From assembly GCF_024346955.1 (NCBI RefSeq), contig NZ_AP024884.1, forward strand, positions 992,001-1,056,000: a DNA stretch of 64,000 bases, given 5' to 3'. This DNA comes from Vibrio mangrovi (GTDB taxonomy: Bacteria > Pseudomonadota > Gammaproteobacteria > Enterobacterales > Vibrionaceae). Below, in pieces: positions 55,944 to 63,650 of the stretch. The stretch's first letter is position 1. Every line of letters begins with the position of its first letter. The notes beneath the pieces were generated by a model. It saw only the letters and a program-made list of their open reading frames with translations, was not told the DNA's origin and ran no database searches. Made by a program: the position numbers and the translations under genes.

Positions 55944-56768
55944 ATGTGTAAAATCCTTGGGGTTCATCCCAGTGGTTATTATGCCTGGTTAAAACACCCT
56001 GACAGCAAACAAGAGAAACGGCGTAAATATCTTCTCGGGCTTATCAAACAGTTTTGGTTGGAATCAGGCGGGGTTTATGGCTATCGAAAGATATACAGTG
56101 ACCTACGAGATGAAGGTGAATCCTGTGGGATCAATCAAGTGTATCGCTTGATGAAGCGAGAAGGCTTACAGTCACAACGCGGATATCGTAAACCCAGAGC
56201 TAAAGCGGGTACTGAGCATGTCATTTCGGCAAACAAATTAGCCAGAGAGTTCAATCCAACGGCTCCAAATCAATCATGGGTAACCGATATTACCTATATA
56301 AAAACACATGAAGGTTGGTTGTATCTTGCCGTTGTTGTTGATCTTTTTTCTAGAAGAGTGATTGGCTGGTCGATGAAAAGTCGAATAACTAAAGAGTTGG
56401 TTTTGGATGCGCTTTTAATGGCTATATGGCGACGTTCTCCAATCCAAAAGGTACTTGTACATTCCGATCAAGGTAGCCAGTATACAAGTCACGACTGGAA
56501 CAAGTTCTTAAAGCAACATGGACTAGAAGCCAGTATGAGCCGTCGAGGTAATTGTCACGATAATGCTGTGGCAGAAAGCTTTTTCCAGCTACTGAAAAGA
56601 GAAAGAATCAAACGCAAAATCTACTCCACACGGGGAGATGCTCGCATGGATATCTTTGAATACATAGAGATGTTCTACAACGTGAAGCGCAGGCATGGTT
56701 CCAATAATCAATTGTCACCTGTAGAGTATGAGAAGCAATATGAGAGAAGACTAACTAGTGTCTACTGA
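55944..56768 (+). CDS. IS3-family transposase OrfB (DDE integrase domain)
   Basis: The frame contains the HTH_21 segment (YGYRKIYSDLR) and an rve integrase core with the DDE residues in SWVTDITYIKTHEG (first Asp), VLVHSDQGSQYTS (second Asp) and NCHDNAVAESFFQLLKRE (Glu). The reading frame is already open from about 55860, so the native product is the OrfAB fusion made by -1 frameshifting; the ATG at 55944 gives OrfB alone. No stop or frameshift damages the catalytic core. Confidence 0.92.
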   Translation: MCKILGVHPSGYYAWLKHPDSKQEKRRKYLLGLIKQFWLESGGVYGYRKIYSDLRDEGESCGINQVYRLMKREGLQSQRGYRKPRAKAGTEHVISANKLAREFNPTAPNQSWVTDITYIKTHEGWLYLAVVVDLFSRRVIGWSMKSRITKELVLDALLMAIWRRSPIQKVLVHSDQGSQYTSHDWNKFLKQHGLEASMSRRGNCHDNAVAESFFQLLKRERIKRKIYSTRGDARMDIFEYIEMFYNVKRRHGSNNQLSPVEYEKQYERRLTSVY

Positions 56769-56783
56769 CTCGGTGGCTATTCA

Positions 56784-56984
56784 GTTCACTTAATATGTTA
56801 AAAACTAAACAAACTCTTCTGTATCAATCTCTTGCTGCTGGGCGGAGTTATAGCGGCTGCCGTACACGGTATGATAATTGATGAGCTGATCAAGCTGCTT
56901 CAGGATCGCTGGATCCAACACAATATCCTTTGCATCTAAATTTTCTTGCATATGTTCAGCTGAGCGCGTTCCCGGGATGGGCAC
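56784..56984. repeat. Left 201-bp direct repeat (copy of the aldo/keto reductase 3' end)
   Basis: This segment matches 61433-61633 at 194 of 201 positions by direct reading, at a fixed offset of 4649 bp and in the same orientation. It starts exactly at the IS right end and stops at GGGCAC, after which the two sequences diverge. The two copies bracket the four-gene XRE-PIN-ankyrin/radical SAM cassette. Confidence 0.9.
56805..56984 (-). pseudogene. 3' fragment of an aldo/keto reductase gene
   Basis: The last 60 codons of the aldo/keto reductase are present, ending DTEEFV and TAG (the intact gene ends DTEEFI). Seven substitutions in 201 bp (counting flank) separate it from the resident copy, and the changes include a synonymous and a conservative one, so it seems to come from a related strain rather than from recent tandem duplication. 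It lacks a start and is not functional. Confidence 0.9.
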
Positions 56985-57041
56985 TGCAAACAGATTCGAT
57001 AACTATTCACTTACACCGGCAATGAAACAAAACACTTTTTC

Positions 57042-57605
57042 TTATTTGTATGTACTAAACAATCTGTCACCTGTATCAGGTCCTTTACCACCAGAAATTA
57101 CCTGAACCTTCGCTCCCTCATACTTGTTATTTGATACTCGTACAGTATACAAATCGTAGCTTTTAAGTAATTCAGTCGAAGAACTTGGGATAACCGTTGT
57201 AACAAGTTTTATAGTGTTAGTATCTGGAAGTTGTTCAATCAGGCCAAAAACGCTTTTCCCCGAATTTATAACAGCATCAACAATGATGATTTCTTTACCT
57301 TTAACAAATTCTAAATCTTCTTTGGAAACCTTATCATCATTAACAAAAATTATAGATACAGTACTACCAAGCTGTTCAAGCTTGTCTGCAATGCCATTAC
57401 CAAAGCACAAACCTGCTCGCATCAGAATCAGTACAGCATAGTTTTGCTGTTGGTTTGAAGACCGTGAGATTGGCTCTGCGATAATCTCTCCTAACTGATA
57501 GTGTGCATTTCGAAGTTTGTAGCCCATTGACATTGAACTACTTTTACAAATTTCAATCAGTTGATCAACACAATGCATTTGGCAGCTTTCATTTAATATA
57601 TACAT
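57042..57605 (-). CDS. Uracil phosphoribosyltransferase-like PRTase
   Basis: The 187-residue protein has the type I phosphoribosyltransferase fold in the UPRTase style: LMRAGLCFGNGIAD (about 61-74), IIIVDAVINSGKSVFGL as the PRPP loop (about 106-122), and the C-terminal GGKGPDTGDRLFST (about 172-185), which corresponds to the uracil-site loop of Upp. Compared with true Upp the PRPP loop is altered (a Lys and Ser in place of the usual Gly-Gly-Thr/Ser run) and the protein is shorter, so the base it uses may not be uracil. It is the last gene of the four-gene cassette, 11 bases after the kinase-HAD gene. Confidence 0.8.
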   Translation of the reverse strand: MYILNESCQMHCVDQLIEICKSSSMSMGYKLRNAHYQLGEIIAEPISRSSNQQQNYAVLILMRAGLCFGNGIADKLEQLGSTVSIIFVNDDKVSKEDLEFVKGKEIIIVDAVINSGKSVFGLIEQLPDTNTIKLVTTVIPSSSTELLKSYDLYTVRVSNNKYEGAKVQVISGGKGPDTGDRLFSTYK

Positions 57606-57616
57606 AATTATACTTC

Positions 57617-58870
57617 TTATAATTCACAACATTTTTTAAGGTTATAAGAAACCCCAGCGTCAAATATTTGCTCAATATTTGTACATCCCATTCCTGTAAA
57701 GTAAGACTCCACAGCTGTGTTTAATTTTTCGTGAGCGATCAAATACCCTTGATTTGCCGCTTCTAACATTGGAATGTCGATCATCGAATCACCAATAGCT
57801 ACTACGTGTTTACCTTTTTCTCTTAGTAGCTTCGCTATTGCTTTCTTGAACAATGGAGTTACAAGGTATTCAATTTCTGATTTACAAGTATTACCTAGCA
57901 AAACATCGAAAACTTGATATTTTTCATTAACTAAACTCCAAATATCAAATACACCTGACGTTACACCGATAACAACAGAATCTTTCTGACACGCTAAATA
58001 GTCGAATACGTCCTGGCTTAGACTTATCTTTTGCAAAGTTTGAATAGCAGATTCTTCCACTTTAATAGGGTTTTGCTTTCTGTATAGATTCCATACTTTA
58101 AAGAATTGGTATGAAGTATACCTATCATTTCTAAATACCGACTTTAGCTCTTCTTTTCTTATTCCCAAATATCTACAAAAATCATAAGTTCCATCATTAA
58201 TTGAAACTGTCTTATCACAGTCAATAAGGATTATCTGAGTTGACTTTTCTAGTAACTCTTGATGCCTATTATAAAAGTCAAGAGCTGAGGCTTGATTGCA
58301 AAGAGTTGATGAGTATGAGTCCAACCAGTAAGAAATAAATTGAACGCTAGATTTAGTATCTTCATCTAAGATGACTAGCTCTTTATTATTATGATTGCAG
58401 ATATTCTCTAATTCAATTTTTTCAAACTTCTTCCAGTTGCGTACTTGTTCAACAGTAATATCTATGTTTCTTTTTTCACCTTTACTTATTCTTGAAAACT
58501 CTACAATCATTTCTGATGGAGTATCCAAATAGAAGAAGTGGTCGTAAGTATTTTCATCCTGTTCTGTGAAAACGATGTTATAAGAATCACTATCGATAAA
58601 AGAATAATGACCATCTACGAGCACGAGATCGTATTCTGAATCTTTTTTATCAACTATTTCAGTAAAATTCTCTCGTATAGTATTTTTGCTAGACTCATCT
58701 AGACTTTTAAAGGTTTTCTGGAACTTATCCTGAGCAAGAGCATTCAATGTCTTTGACCCCTCAATATGAATCACAGTTAAGGTAGTATTTGCTTGCAAGT
58801 AGGCTATTACATTCTTGATAAGATAGTCTTTACCAGCTCTAGACACTCCATAGATAGCTAATTTCATCAT
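57617..58870 (-). CDS. P-loop kinase fused to a HAD phosphatase
   Basis: The N-terminal half (about 1-185) is a nucleotide-kinase-like P-loop domain with Walker A GVSRAGKDY (8-16) and an Asp-containing LVLVDGHYSF. The C-terminal half (about 212-405) is a HAD phosphatase: DCDKT (217-221) with both aspartates, GVTSGVFD (motif II), a Lys around 342, and GDSMIDIPM (359-367). One polypeptide therefore carries a putative kinase and a phosphatase of small molecules, most simply a nucleoside or sugar-phosphate processing enzyme. It overlaps the radical SAM gene by four bases. I know of no named family with this exact fusion. Confidence 0.8.
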   Translation of the reverse strand: MMKLAIYGVSRAGKDYLIKNVIAYLQANTTLTVIHIEGSKTLNALAQDKFQKTFKSLDESSKNTIRENFTEIVDKKDSEYDLVLVDGHYSFIDSDSYNIVFTEQDENTYDHFFYLDTPSEMIVEFSRISKGEKRNIDITVEQVRNWKKFEKIELENICNHNNKELVILDEDTKSSVQFISYWLDSYSSTLCNQASALDFYNRHQELLEKSTQIILIDCDKTVSINDGTYDFCRYLGIRKEELKSVFRNDRYTSYQFFKVWNLYRKQNPIKVEESAIQTLQKISLSQDVFDYLACQKDSVVIGVTSGVFDIWSLVNEKYQVFDVLLGNTCKSEIEYLVTPLFKKAIAKLLREKGKHVVAIGDSMIDIPMLEAANQGYLIAHEKLNTAVESYFTGMGCTNIEQIFDAGVSYNLKKCCEL

Positions 58871-59775
58871 TTAACCTCAACATACTTATCGTAGTAGCAT
58901 TCACCGTCCTCTAGTGGCTTCATCTGGCTCATTTGCAACTCTAGATTCTCTAGATTCATATCGAATACTCCATAATTATAATCTTCATTTCCATAAAACC
59001 TGCCACACGGATAGATACCACGTTTAGTAATGAATATATTGGTTCGACCTACTCCACAGAGCGTGCCGTACATCGTACAATCATATTTCTTTTTATTATT
59101 TTCATCGAGTTGTCGTACTTCGAACTGACTTCCTTTAAAATCTTCAAGTAAGGATTGATATTCAACTTTTGATATTGTCATACTTTCATCGTGAGAATCA
59201 AAAAGACGTGAGAACGTTACATCTTTAAAGTTGTTATCTTCAAGATAAGTTCGCAGTTTAGTTTTATTCAAAATAGTTTGGCTATGCACTGTACAGTTTA
59301 TAGGTGGCTTATGTCCGAATTTAGACTCATAATTTTTAATTCCATTAAAAACAATATTATATTTCTCTCGACCTAGATTATGAAGTTCTTCGTAACCATC
59401 TAATGAAAAGCACATTTTTATCAAATATTTGTGTTCCAAGAAAAAATTCAACATTTTTTCTGTTAACATCGTTCCATTTGTTATGGTATAAAATGCTAAA
59501 CGTTCAAGATTATTTTGTTTTACATGTTCAATTAGACTAACAATTTTTCTATATTGTAATATAGGTTCACCAGAGCCAACTATCCCAATTTTGAAAACAT
59601 TTAGATTATTAGTGATTGCATAGTCATTTATATTATTAGCTATTCTTATTAACTCATTAGTAGTAAATTCCTGTGGTACCCCACTTAATTTACCATTACC
59701 TTCATTATGAAAATGACAGTAAGCACATTTTAAATTACATTTCTCTCCAAGAGAGATGCAAGCTCGATCAATCAT
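58867..59775 (-). CDS. Radical SAM enzyme
   Basis: The 302-residue protein has the radical SAM cluster motif CNLKCAYC (Cys 13, 17, 20), the SAM-binding GSGEPIL (about 67-73), and the SLDG strand (about 121-126). Toward the end there are further cysteines (CTMYGTLCGVGR, IYPCGRF, GECYY) that could bind a second Fe-S cluster as in SPASM/twitch proteins. It would generate a 5'-deoxyadenosyl radical to modify an unknown substrate. In this gene set, next to a phosphoribosyltransferase and a kinase-phosphatase, a small nucleotide-like substrate is the simplest guess; peptide modification is an alternative, but no precursor peptide is visible. It overlaps both neighbours by four bases. Confidence 0.85.
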   Translation of the reverse strand: MIDRACISLGEKCNLKCAYCHFHNEGNGKLSGVPQEFTTNELIRIANNINDYAITNNLNVFKIGIVGSGEPILQYRKIVSLIEHVKQNNLERLAFYTITNGTMLTEKMLNFFLEHKYLIKMCFSLDGYEELHNLGREKYNIVFNGIKNYESKFGHKPPINCTVHSQTILNKTKLRTYLEDNNFKDVTFSRLFDSHDESMTISKVEYQSLLEDFKGSQFEVRQLDENNKKKYDCTMYGTLCGVGRTNIFITKRGIYPCGRFYGNEDYNYGVFDMNLENLELQMSQMKPLEDGECYYDKYVEVK

Positions 59776-61001
59776 TTTAACTTACCTTTGAATAATTCAA
59801 ATATCGCACTACTTTTCGGATTGTTAGCATCTAAATAGTCAATTGCAGTTTTGTTATTTCTACACCTAATCATCAAGTCTGTTCTGTCAATTAGCTTTTC
59901 GACCATTTTTAGATCGTGTTTAATGCAAGCCTTCATTAAAGGTGTATAACCGTTATTATCTTGTTGGTTTGTACAAGAATCGTGAGATAAAAAGTAATCT
60001 GCCGCTTGTAGAAATCCACTCCACGCAGCAATCATTAGTGGTGTATTGCCAGCATTCTTACCTCCACTCCCATAGTCAATGTCTGCTCCGTTTTCTACCA
60101 ATAGAGTTATCACTTCCATTTTTTTTATCTGTGTGGCGTGATGAATAGCTGAGAATCGGTATTTGTGCTCATCCCTTACATCAAGATTGATGTCTTTTAG
60201 TGTGAGGAGATGTTTGATCATTGGTATATCACGATTTCTTACAGCACAAATCAGTGGTGTTAAGCCACTATCAGGACTATGAAAGTTGACATCAACACCC
60301 TGCATATCAAAATCCATAGCTTGTTGAAGTTTCTTTCTTTTAACTAAAAATCCGAACTCAATTGAACGTACAACATCATAATCGTTGTCTGTGGTATGGA
60401 ACTTCTCTATGTACATAGAGGGGGTAATTGCAGTGAGATTTCTTGGCTCTCTAGTCAAAAACTGAAAATAGATATCATCACTTAACAAATACACATCATC
60501 GTAAAGGCAAGCTTTGGCTCTCTTGATCGCTACATCAGCGATCTTTTCATCATTGTTCCCATCTGTTTTGTTGGTTTTTTCTATACAAAATTTTGCTTTC
60601 TTCTCAGTAATTGATTTCATTGCCAACCAAGCTTTTTGTCTTGTAGAAGGATTACCTCTGTCTTTCAGATTATTCAATTCTGAAACTACTACTTCTGGTA
60701 TCACGACCTCTTCAAAGAACTCTTCAAGCTCGTCAATGATCGATGGTCTTTTGATCAATGCAGAGGTATCAGCAACGATAACTTTCTTCTTGATTGAAGT
60801 GTTTCCAACTAACTCATCAGCCGAAGTTTTGAATATTTTCGACAATTTGAGCAACTGAGACGAAGATGGTTCATTTTTGCCGTTTTCCCAATTTGATATT
60901 ACAGGTCTTGCAATGTTAAGTTGCTCTGCAAGCTCTTTTTGAGACAGCTTATGTTCATCTCTAAATCTTTTAATATTCTTTCCGATTAACTCTGTCAGCA
61001 T
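59772..61001 (-). CDS. XRE helix-turn-helix, PIN nuclease and ankyrin repeat fusion
   Basis: The 409-residue protein has three modules. Residues 1-66 are an XRE helix-turn-helix (RDEHKLSQKELAEQLNIARP, then ISNWENGKNEPS). Residues about 73-205 are a PIN domain of the PhoH-associated type, with VIADTSALI (first Asp), VVVSELNNL (Glu) and VYLLSDDIYFQ (late aspartates), which suggests ribonuclease activity. Residues about 235-400 are four to five ankyrin repeats (TPLICAVRNRDIPMIKHLL, AIHHATQ, NTPLMIAAWSG, YTPLMKACIKHD). It is the first gene of the cassette, translationally coupled to the radical SAM gene. It could be a repressor that senses a partner or phage protein through the ankyrins and releases a nuclease. 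Confidence 0.85.
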   Translation of the reverse strand: MLTELIGKNIKRFRDEHKLSQKELAEQLNIARPVISNWENGKNEPSSSQLLKLSKIFKTSADELVGNTSIKKKVIVADTSALIKRPSIIDELEEFFEEVVIPEVVVSELNNLKDRGNPSTRQKAWLAMKSITEKKAKFCIEKTNKTDGNNDEKIADVAIKRAKACLYDDVYLLSDDIYFQFLTREPRNLTAITPSMYIEKFHTTDNDYDVVRSIEFGFLVKRKKLQQAMDFDMQGVDVNFHSPDSGLTPLICAVRNRDIPMIKHLLTLKDINLDVRDEHKYRFSAIHHATQIKKMEVITLLVENGADIDYGSGGKNAGNTPLMIAAWSGFLQAADYFLSHDSCTNQQDNNGYTPLMKACIKHDLKMVEKLIDRTDLMIRCRNNKTAIDYLDANNPKSSAIFELFKGKLK

Positions 61002-61432
61002 AATTTACACACATATCCTTTGATTATGCAATCAACACCTTATGTGTATTGAAGCATAACAAGGCGTTAGCCGTAGCACAAGGAATAACTTGTTGATGTA
61101 TAAATATTTTACGGCGTGTAACTATGCGTGACATATTTTCCTATTGCATAAATTGGTGTGGGGATCACATAAGTAATATTGAGAAAATATTACTTATTTA
61201 CGAAGGACATCAGGGGCGAAACCGTTTTACCACCCTATCTTCCACCCCAAAATACACTGATTCACAGAACTCCAGATTAAAAAAGGTGCCGACCCTGACT
61301 CGATCCAACATACAAAATGCGAGTAATCAATTCACGTAGAGCGGAGGCACGCAGATATTAACCACGTTCTGAACTGGAGCTGTGCAACGAATAACAGCAG
61401 GTGGAATGGTTTCTTGTCCGGGCAGGAAAGTT
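61002..61432. promoter_or_regulatory. Intergenic region with cassette promoter and 12-bp stem-loop
   Basis: This 431-bp non-coding stretch precedes the cassette. It holds a perfect 12-bp inverted repeat, ATAAGTAATATT (61169-61180) and AATATTACTTAT (61186-61197), with a five-base loop; this is a candidate operator for the XRE protein or an RNA hairpin. Near 61055-61072 the bases CATAACAAGGCGTTAGCC resemble fused ends of an integron attC site. Nothing else is recognisable; the last part (after about 61320) runs into the aldo/keto reductase repeat. Confidence 0.5.
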
Positions 61433-61633
61433 GTTCACTGAGTATGTTAAAAACTAAATAAACTCTTCTGTATCAATCTCTTGCTGCTGGGCGGAGTTAT
61501 AGCGGCTGCCGTACACGGTATGATAATTGATGAGCTGATCAAGCTGCTTCAGGATCGCTGGATCTAACACAATATCCTTTGCATCTAAATTTTCTTGCAT
61601 ATGTTCAACTGAGCGCGTCCCCGGAATGGGCAC
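61433..61633. repeat. Right 201-bp direct repeat, inside the intact aldo/keto reductase
   Basis: The resident copy of the repeat covers the last 60 codons of the aldo/keto reductase and 21 bases after its stop. It pairs with 56784-56984. The DNA between the copies is the accessory cassette. Confidence 0.9.
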
Positions 61634-62440
61634 GATATGCTCGCCCTGAGCCAGTAACCATGCGAGAGCCAGTTGGGCTGGCGTGATATGGCACTGCTGG
61701 GCAATCTGGTGATATTCGCTTAACAAGCGGAGGTTTTGCTCAAAATAAGGAGACTGAAAACGGGGCATATGATTGCGGATATCTGTGGATTCCAGCGTGG
61801 TGACATCATGAATACCGTTCGCTAAGAACCCACGGGCGACCGGGCTGAAAGCCACCAGCGTAATTCCTGACTGACGACACGCTTCCAGTACTGCAATTTC
61901 AGGGTTCCGGGTCCACAGCGAGTATTCACTCTGGACGGCTTTAATCGGGTGAACCGCCTGTGCTCTGGCAAGGGTTGCAGCCGAGATCTCCGACAAACCG
62001 ATGGCTCCGATTTTTCCTTCCTGAACCAATCCGGCCAGCGCTGCGACACTTTCTTCGATGGGCGTGTCGGGATCAAGACGATGCAGATAATAGAGATCAA
62101 TATAGTCGGTATTGAGCCGGCGCAGACTGTGCTCACACTGCACTTTGATACTCTCCGGTCTGCCATCGATCCTTTTCTTTCCGCTGGCCGGGTCGATATA
62201 CATTCCGCATTTACTGGCGAGGAAAACGGAATCCCGCTTCCCTTGCAGCGCCTGACTCAGCAGTTCTTCATTGGCACCTTTACCGTAAAGTGTCGCGGTA
62301 TCTAAATGGCGATAGCCCATTTCTAAAGCGGCATGAATCGCGTCAATACCCGCCTGTTTCGAAACAGATGTGCCATAGGCATGAGATAGGTTCATACAAC
62401 CCAGACCGATTCGTGGTGAACCGAACAGACTATCGTTCAT
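61454..62440 (-). CDS. Aldo/keto reductase
   Basis: The 328-residue TIM-barrel NADPH reductase has the family's active-site tetrad segments: DTATLYGKG (Asp and Tyr), LASKCG (Lys) and YYLHRLDPDTP (His). GLSEISAATL, AVQSEYSLWTRNPE and the NADPH loop PIPGTRSVEHMQENL follow. It reduces an aldehyde or ketone; the substrate is not known. It lies downstream of the ligC-like gene on the same strand, 95 bases away. Its 3' end was the recombination target of the cassette, and because the incoming DNA restored those codons the gene stays complete. Confidence 0.9.
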   Translation of the reverse strand: MNDSLFGSPRIGLGCMNLSHAYGTSVSKQAGIDAIHAALEMGYRHLDTATLYGKGANEELLSQALQGKRDSVFLASKCGMYIDPASGKKRIDGRPESIKVQCEHSLRRLNTDYIDLYYLHRLDPDTPIEESVAALAGLVQEGKIGAIGLSEISAATLARAQAVHPIKAVQSEYSLWTRNPEIAVLEACRQSGITLVAFSPVARGFLANGIHDVTTLESTDIRNHMPRFQSPYFEQNLRLLSEYHQIAQQCHITPAQLALAWLLAQGEHIVPIPGTRSVEHMQENLDAKDIVLDPAILKQLDQLINYHTVYGSRYNSAQQQEIDTEEFI

Positions 62441-62483
62441 TATTCCGCTCCATAGGATTGGCTCAATCCGTTATTGGTTAAAG

Positions 62484-62517
62484 CCGTACTTTGTTAAGAC
62501 CCGTACTTTGTTAAGAC
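62484..62517. repeat. Perfect 17-bp tandem duplication
   Basis: The unit CCGTACTTTGTTAAGAC occurs twice in direct succession in the 95-bp gap between the aldo/keto reductase and the ligC-like gene. It looks like a slippage duplication; a regulatory role is possible but unsupported. Confidence 0.8.
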
Positions 62518-62535
62518 AATGATTTGTTGCAACAT

Positions 62536-63483
62536 CTAGCGGTTAAAGCACTGCTCGATTTGATACAGCGTTTCCATCGCAGGTAAACATTGTGCAACGC
62601 TGCTGTTGGGTTCGCGTCCCTGCAAAATAGCGGAGATAAATTCACGATCCTGCAACTCAATGCCATTATCGGAAATGGCGACATCACTGAGGTCAATCTT
62701 GTTATCGTATCCGTCAAACAGATCATCATAGCGCGCAATATAAGTGCCGTTGTCACAGATATAGCGGAAGAATGTGCCCAGCGGACCATCATTGTTAAAC
62801 GAAAGCGACAGTGTACAGAGTGCGCCGCCCGGAACCTGCATCCCGATACTCATGTCCATCGCAATGCCAAGCTCCGGATGTTCCGGCCCTTGCATTCCCT
62901 GAACTTTACATGCGGTCTCACCGGTTTGGTACTGGAACAGATCCACAGTATGACAGGCATGATGCCACAGCAGATGGTCCGTCCATGTCCGGGGCTGACC
63001 CAGCGCATTTTTATTGGTCCGGCGGAAGAAATAGGTTTGTACGTCCATTTGCTGAATTTTTAATTCACCCGCAACAACTTTGTTGTGAATCCATTGATGG
63101 CTCGGGTTAAAACGGCGGGTGTGTCCGGCCATTGCCACCAGACCGGTGCGTTGCTGAACTTCAACCAGTCTGCGCGCATCTTCAATATTATCGGCCATTG
63201 GAATTTCAACCATGACATGTTTGCCGGCTTCCAGGCACTGAATCGCTTGCTGCGCGTGCAACTGGGTCGGCGTAGCAAGAATAACGGCATCAACATCATC
63301 ACAGGCTAAGGCGTCGGCCAGATCGGTACTGTAATGAGGAATATTTCTTTCTGCGGCAATGTCCTTAAGTGAGTCAAGGTCAGCACCGACAATAGAGGTA
63401 ATGAGCACATCATCAATGGCACCAAGCGCATCCAGATGTTTTGTACCAAAAGCACCAGAAGCGCCAGCAACACATATCTTCAT
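62536..63483 (-). CDS. ligC: Gfo/Idh/MocA dehydrogenase, LigC-like (4-carboxy-2-hydroxymuconate semialdehyde dehydrogenase)
   Basis: The 315-residue NAD(P)-dependent oxidoreductase has an N-terminal Rossmann fold (VAGASGAFGTKHLDALG), the EIPMAD segment in place of EKP, and the blocks AGHTRRFNPSHQWIHNK, IQQMDVQTYFFRR, WTDHLLWHHACHTVDLF, FNNDGPLGTFFRYICDNG and GIELQDREFI. As far as I recall these agree closely with LigC/PmdC, which oxidises the ring-cleavage product of protocatechuate 4,5-dioxygenase. That pathway degrades aromatic acids. No dioxygenase gene lies in the window. The LysR gene upstream on the same strand may regulate it. Confidence 0.65.
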   Translation of the reverse strand: MKICVAGASGAFGTKHLDALGAIDDVLITSIVGADLDSLKDIAAERNIPHYSTDLADALACDDVDAVILATPTQLHAQQAIQCLEAGKHVMVEIPMADNIEDARRLVEVQQRTGLVAMAGHTRRFNPSHQWIHNKVVAGELKIQQMDVQTYFFRRTNKNALGQPRTWTDHLLWHHACHTVDLFQYQTGETACKVQGMQGPEHPELGIAMDMSIGMQVPGGALCTLSLSFNNDGPLGTFFRYICDNGTYIARYDDLFDGYDNKIDLSDVAISDNGIELQDREFISAILQGREPNSSVAQCLPAMETLYQIEQCFNR

Positions 63484-63650
63484 TATTCTTTTTCTCCTGA
63501 ATTGGCTTTCGTAAATTCTTATCGGTCTATAGCGTCGTTGTATGCGCCATAGGAGCGTTGAGTGGAATTACTCTAACACCCTCGCAGCAGGTTGAATAAT
63601 TCAATAACTAATAGAGGTATTCAAAAATGAAAATATGGCGAACGATTTTG

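Larger units (their letters stand above)
55555..56783 (+). mobile_element. IS3-family insertion sequence, 1229 bp
   Basis: The element is bounded by imperfect 26-bp inverted repeats that begin TGAATAGCCACCGA and agree at 22 of 26 positions. It encodes the two overlapping transposase frames of an IS3 element, joined by a frameshift site. Both frames look intact, so it may be active. Flanking bases differ (ending AAAT on the left, starting GTTC on the right), so there is no target-site duplication. The right end abuts precisely the start of the 201-bp aldo/keto reductase repeat, consistent with an IS-mediated deletion at that boundary. Confidence 0.9.

Noticed and set aside
58867..59775. A RiPP pathway built on the radical SAM gene
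   Set aside because: No precursor peptide gene or peptidase/exporter is seen near it, and the partner genes are nucleotide-type enzymes.
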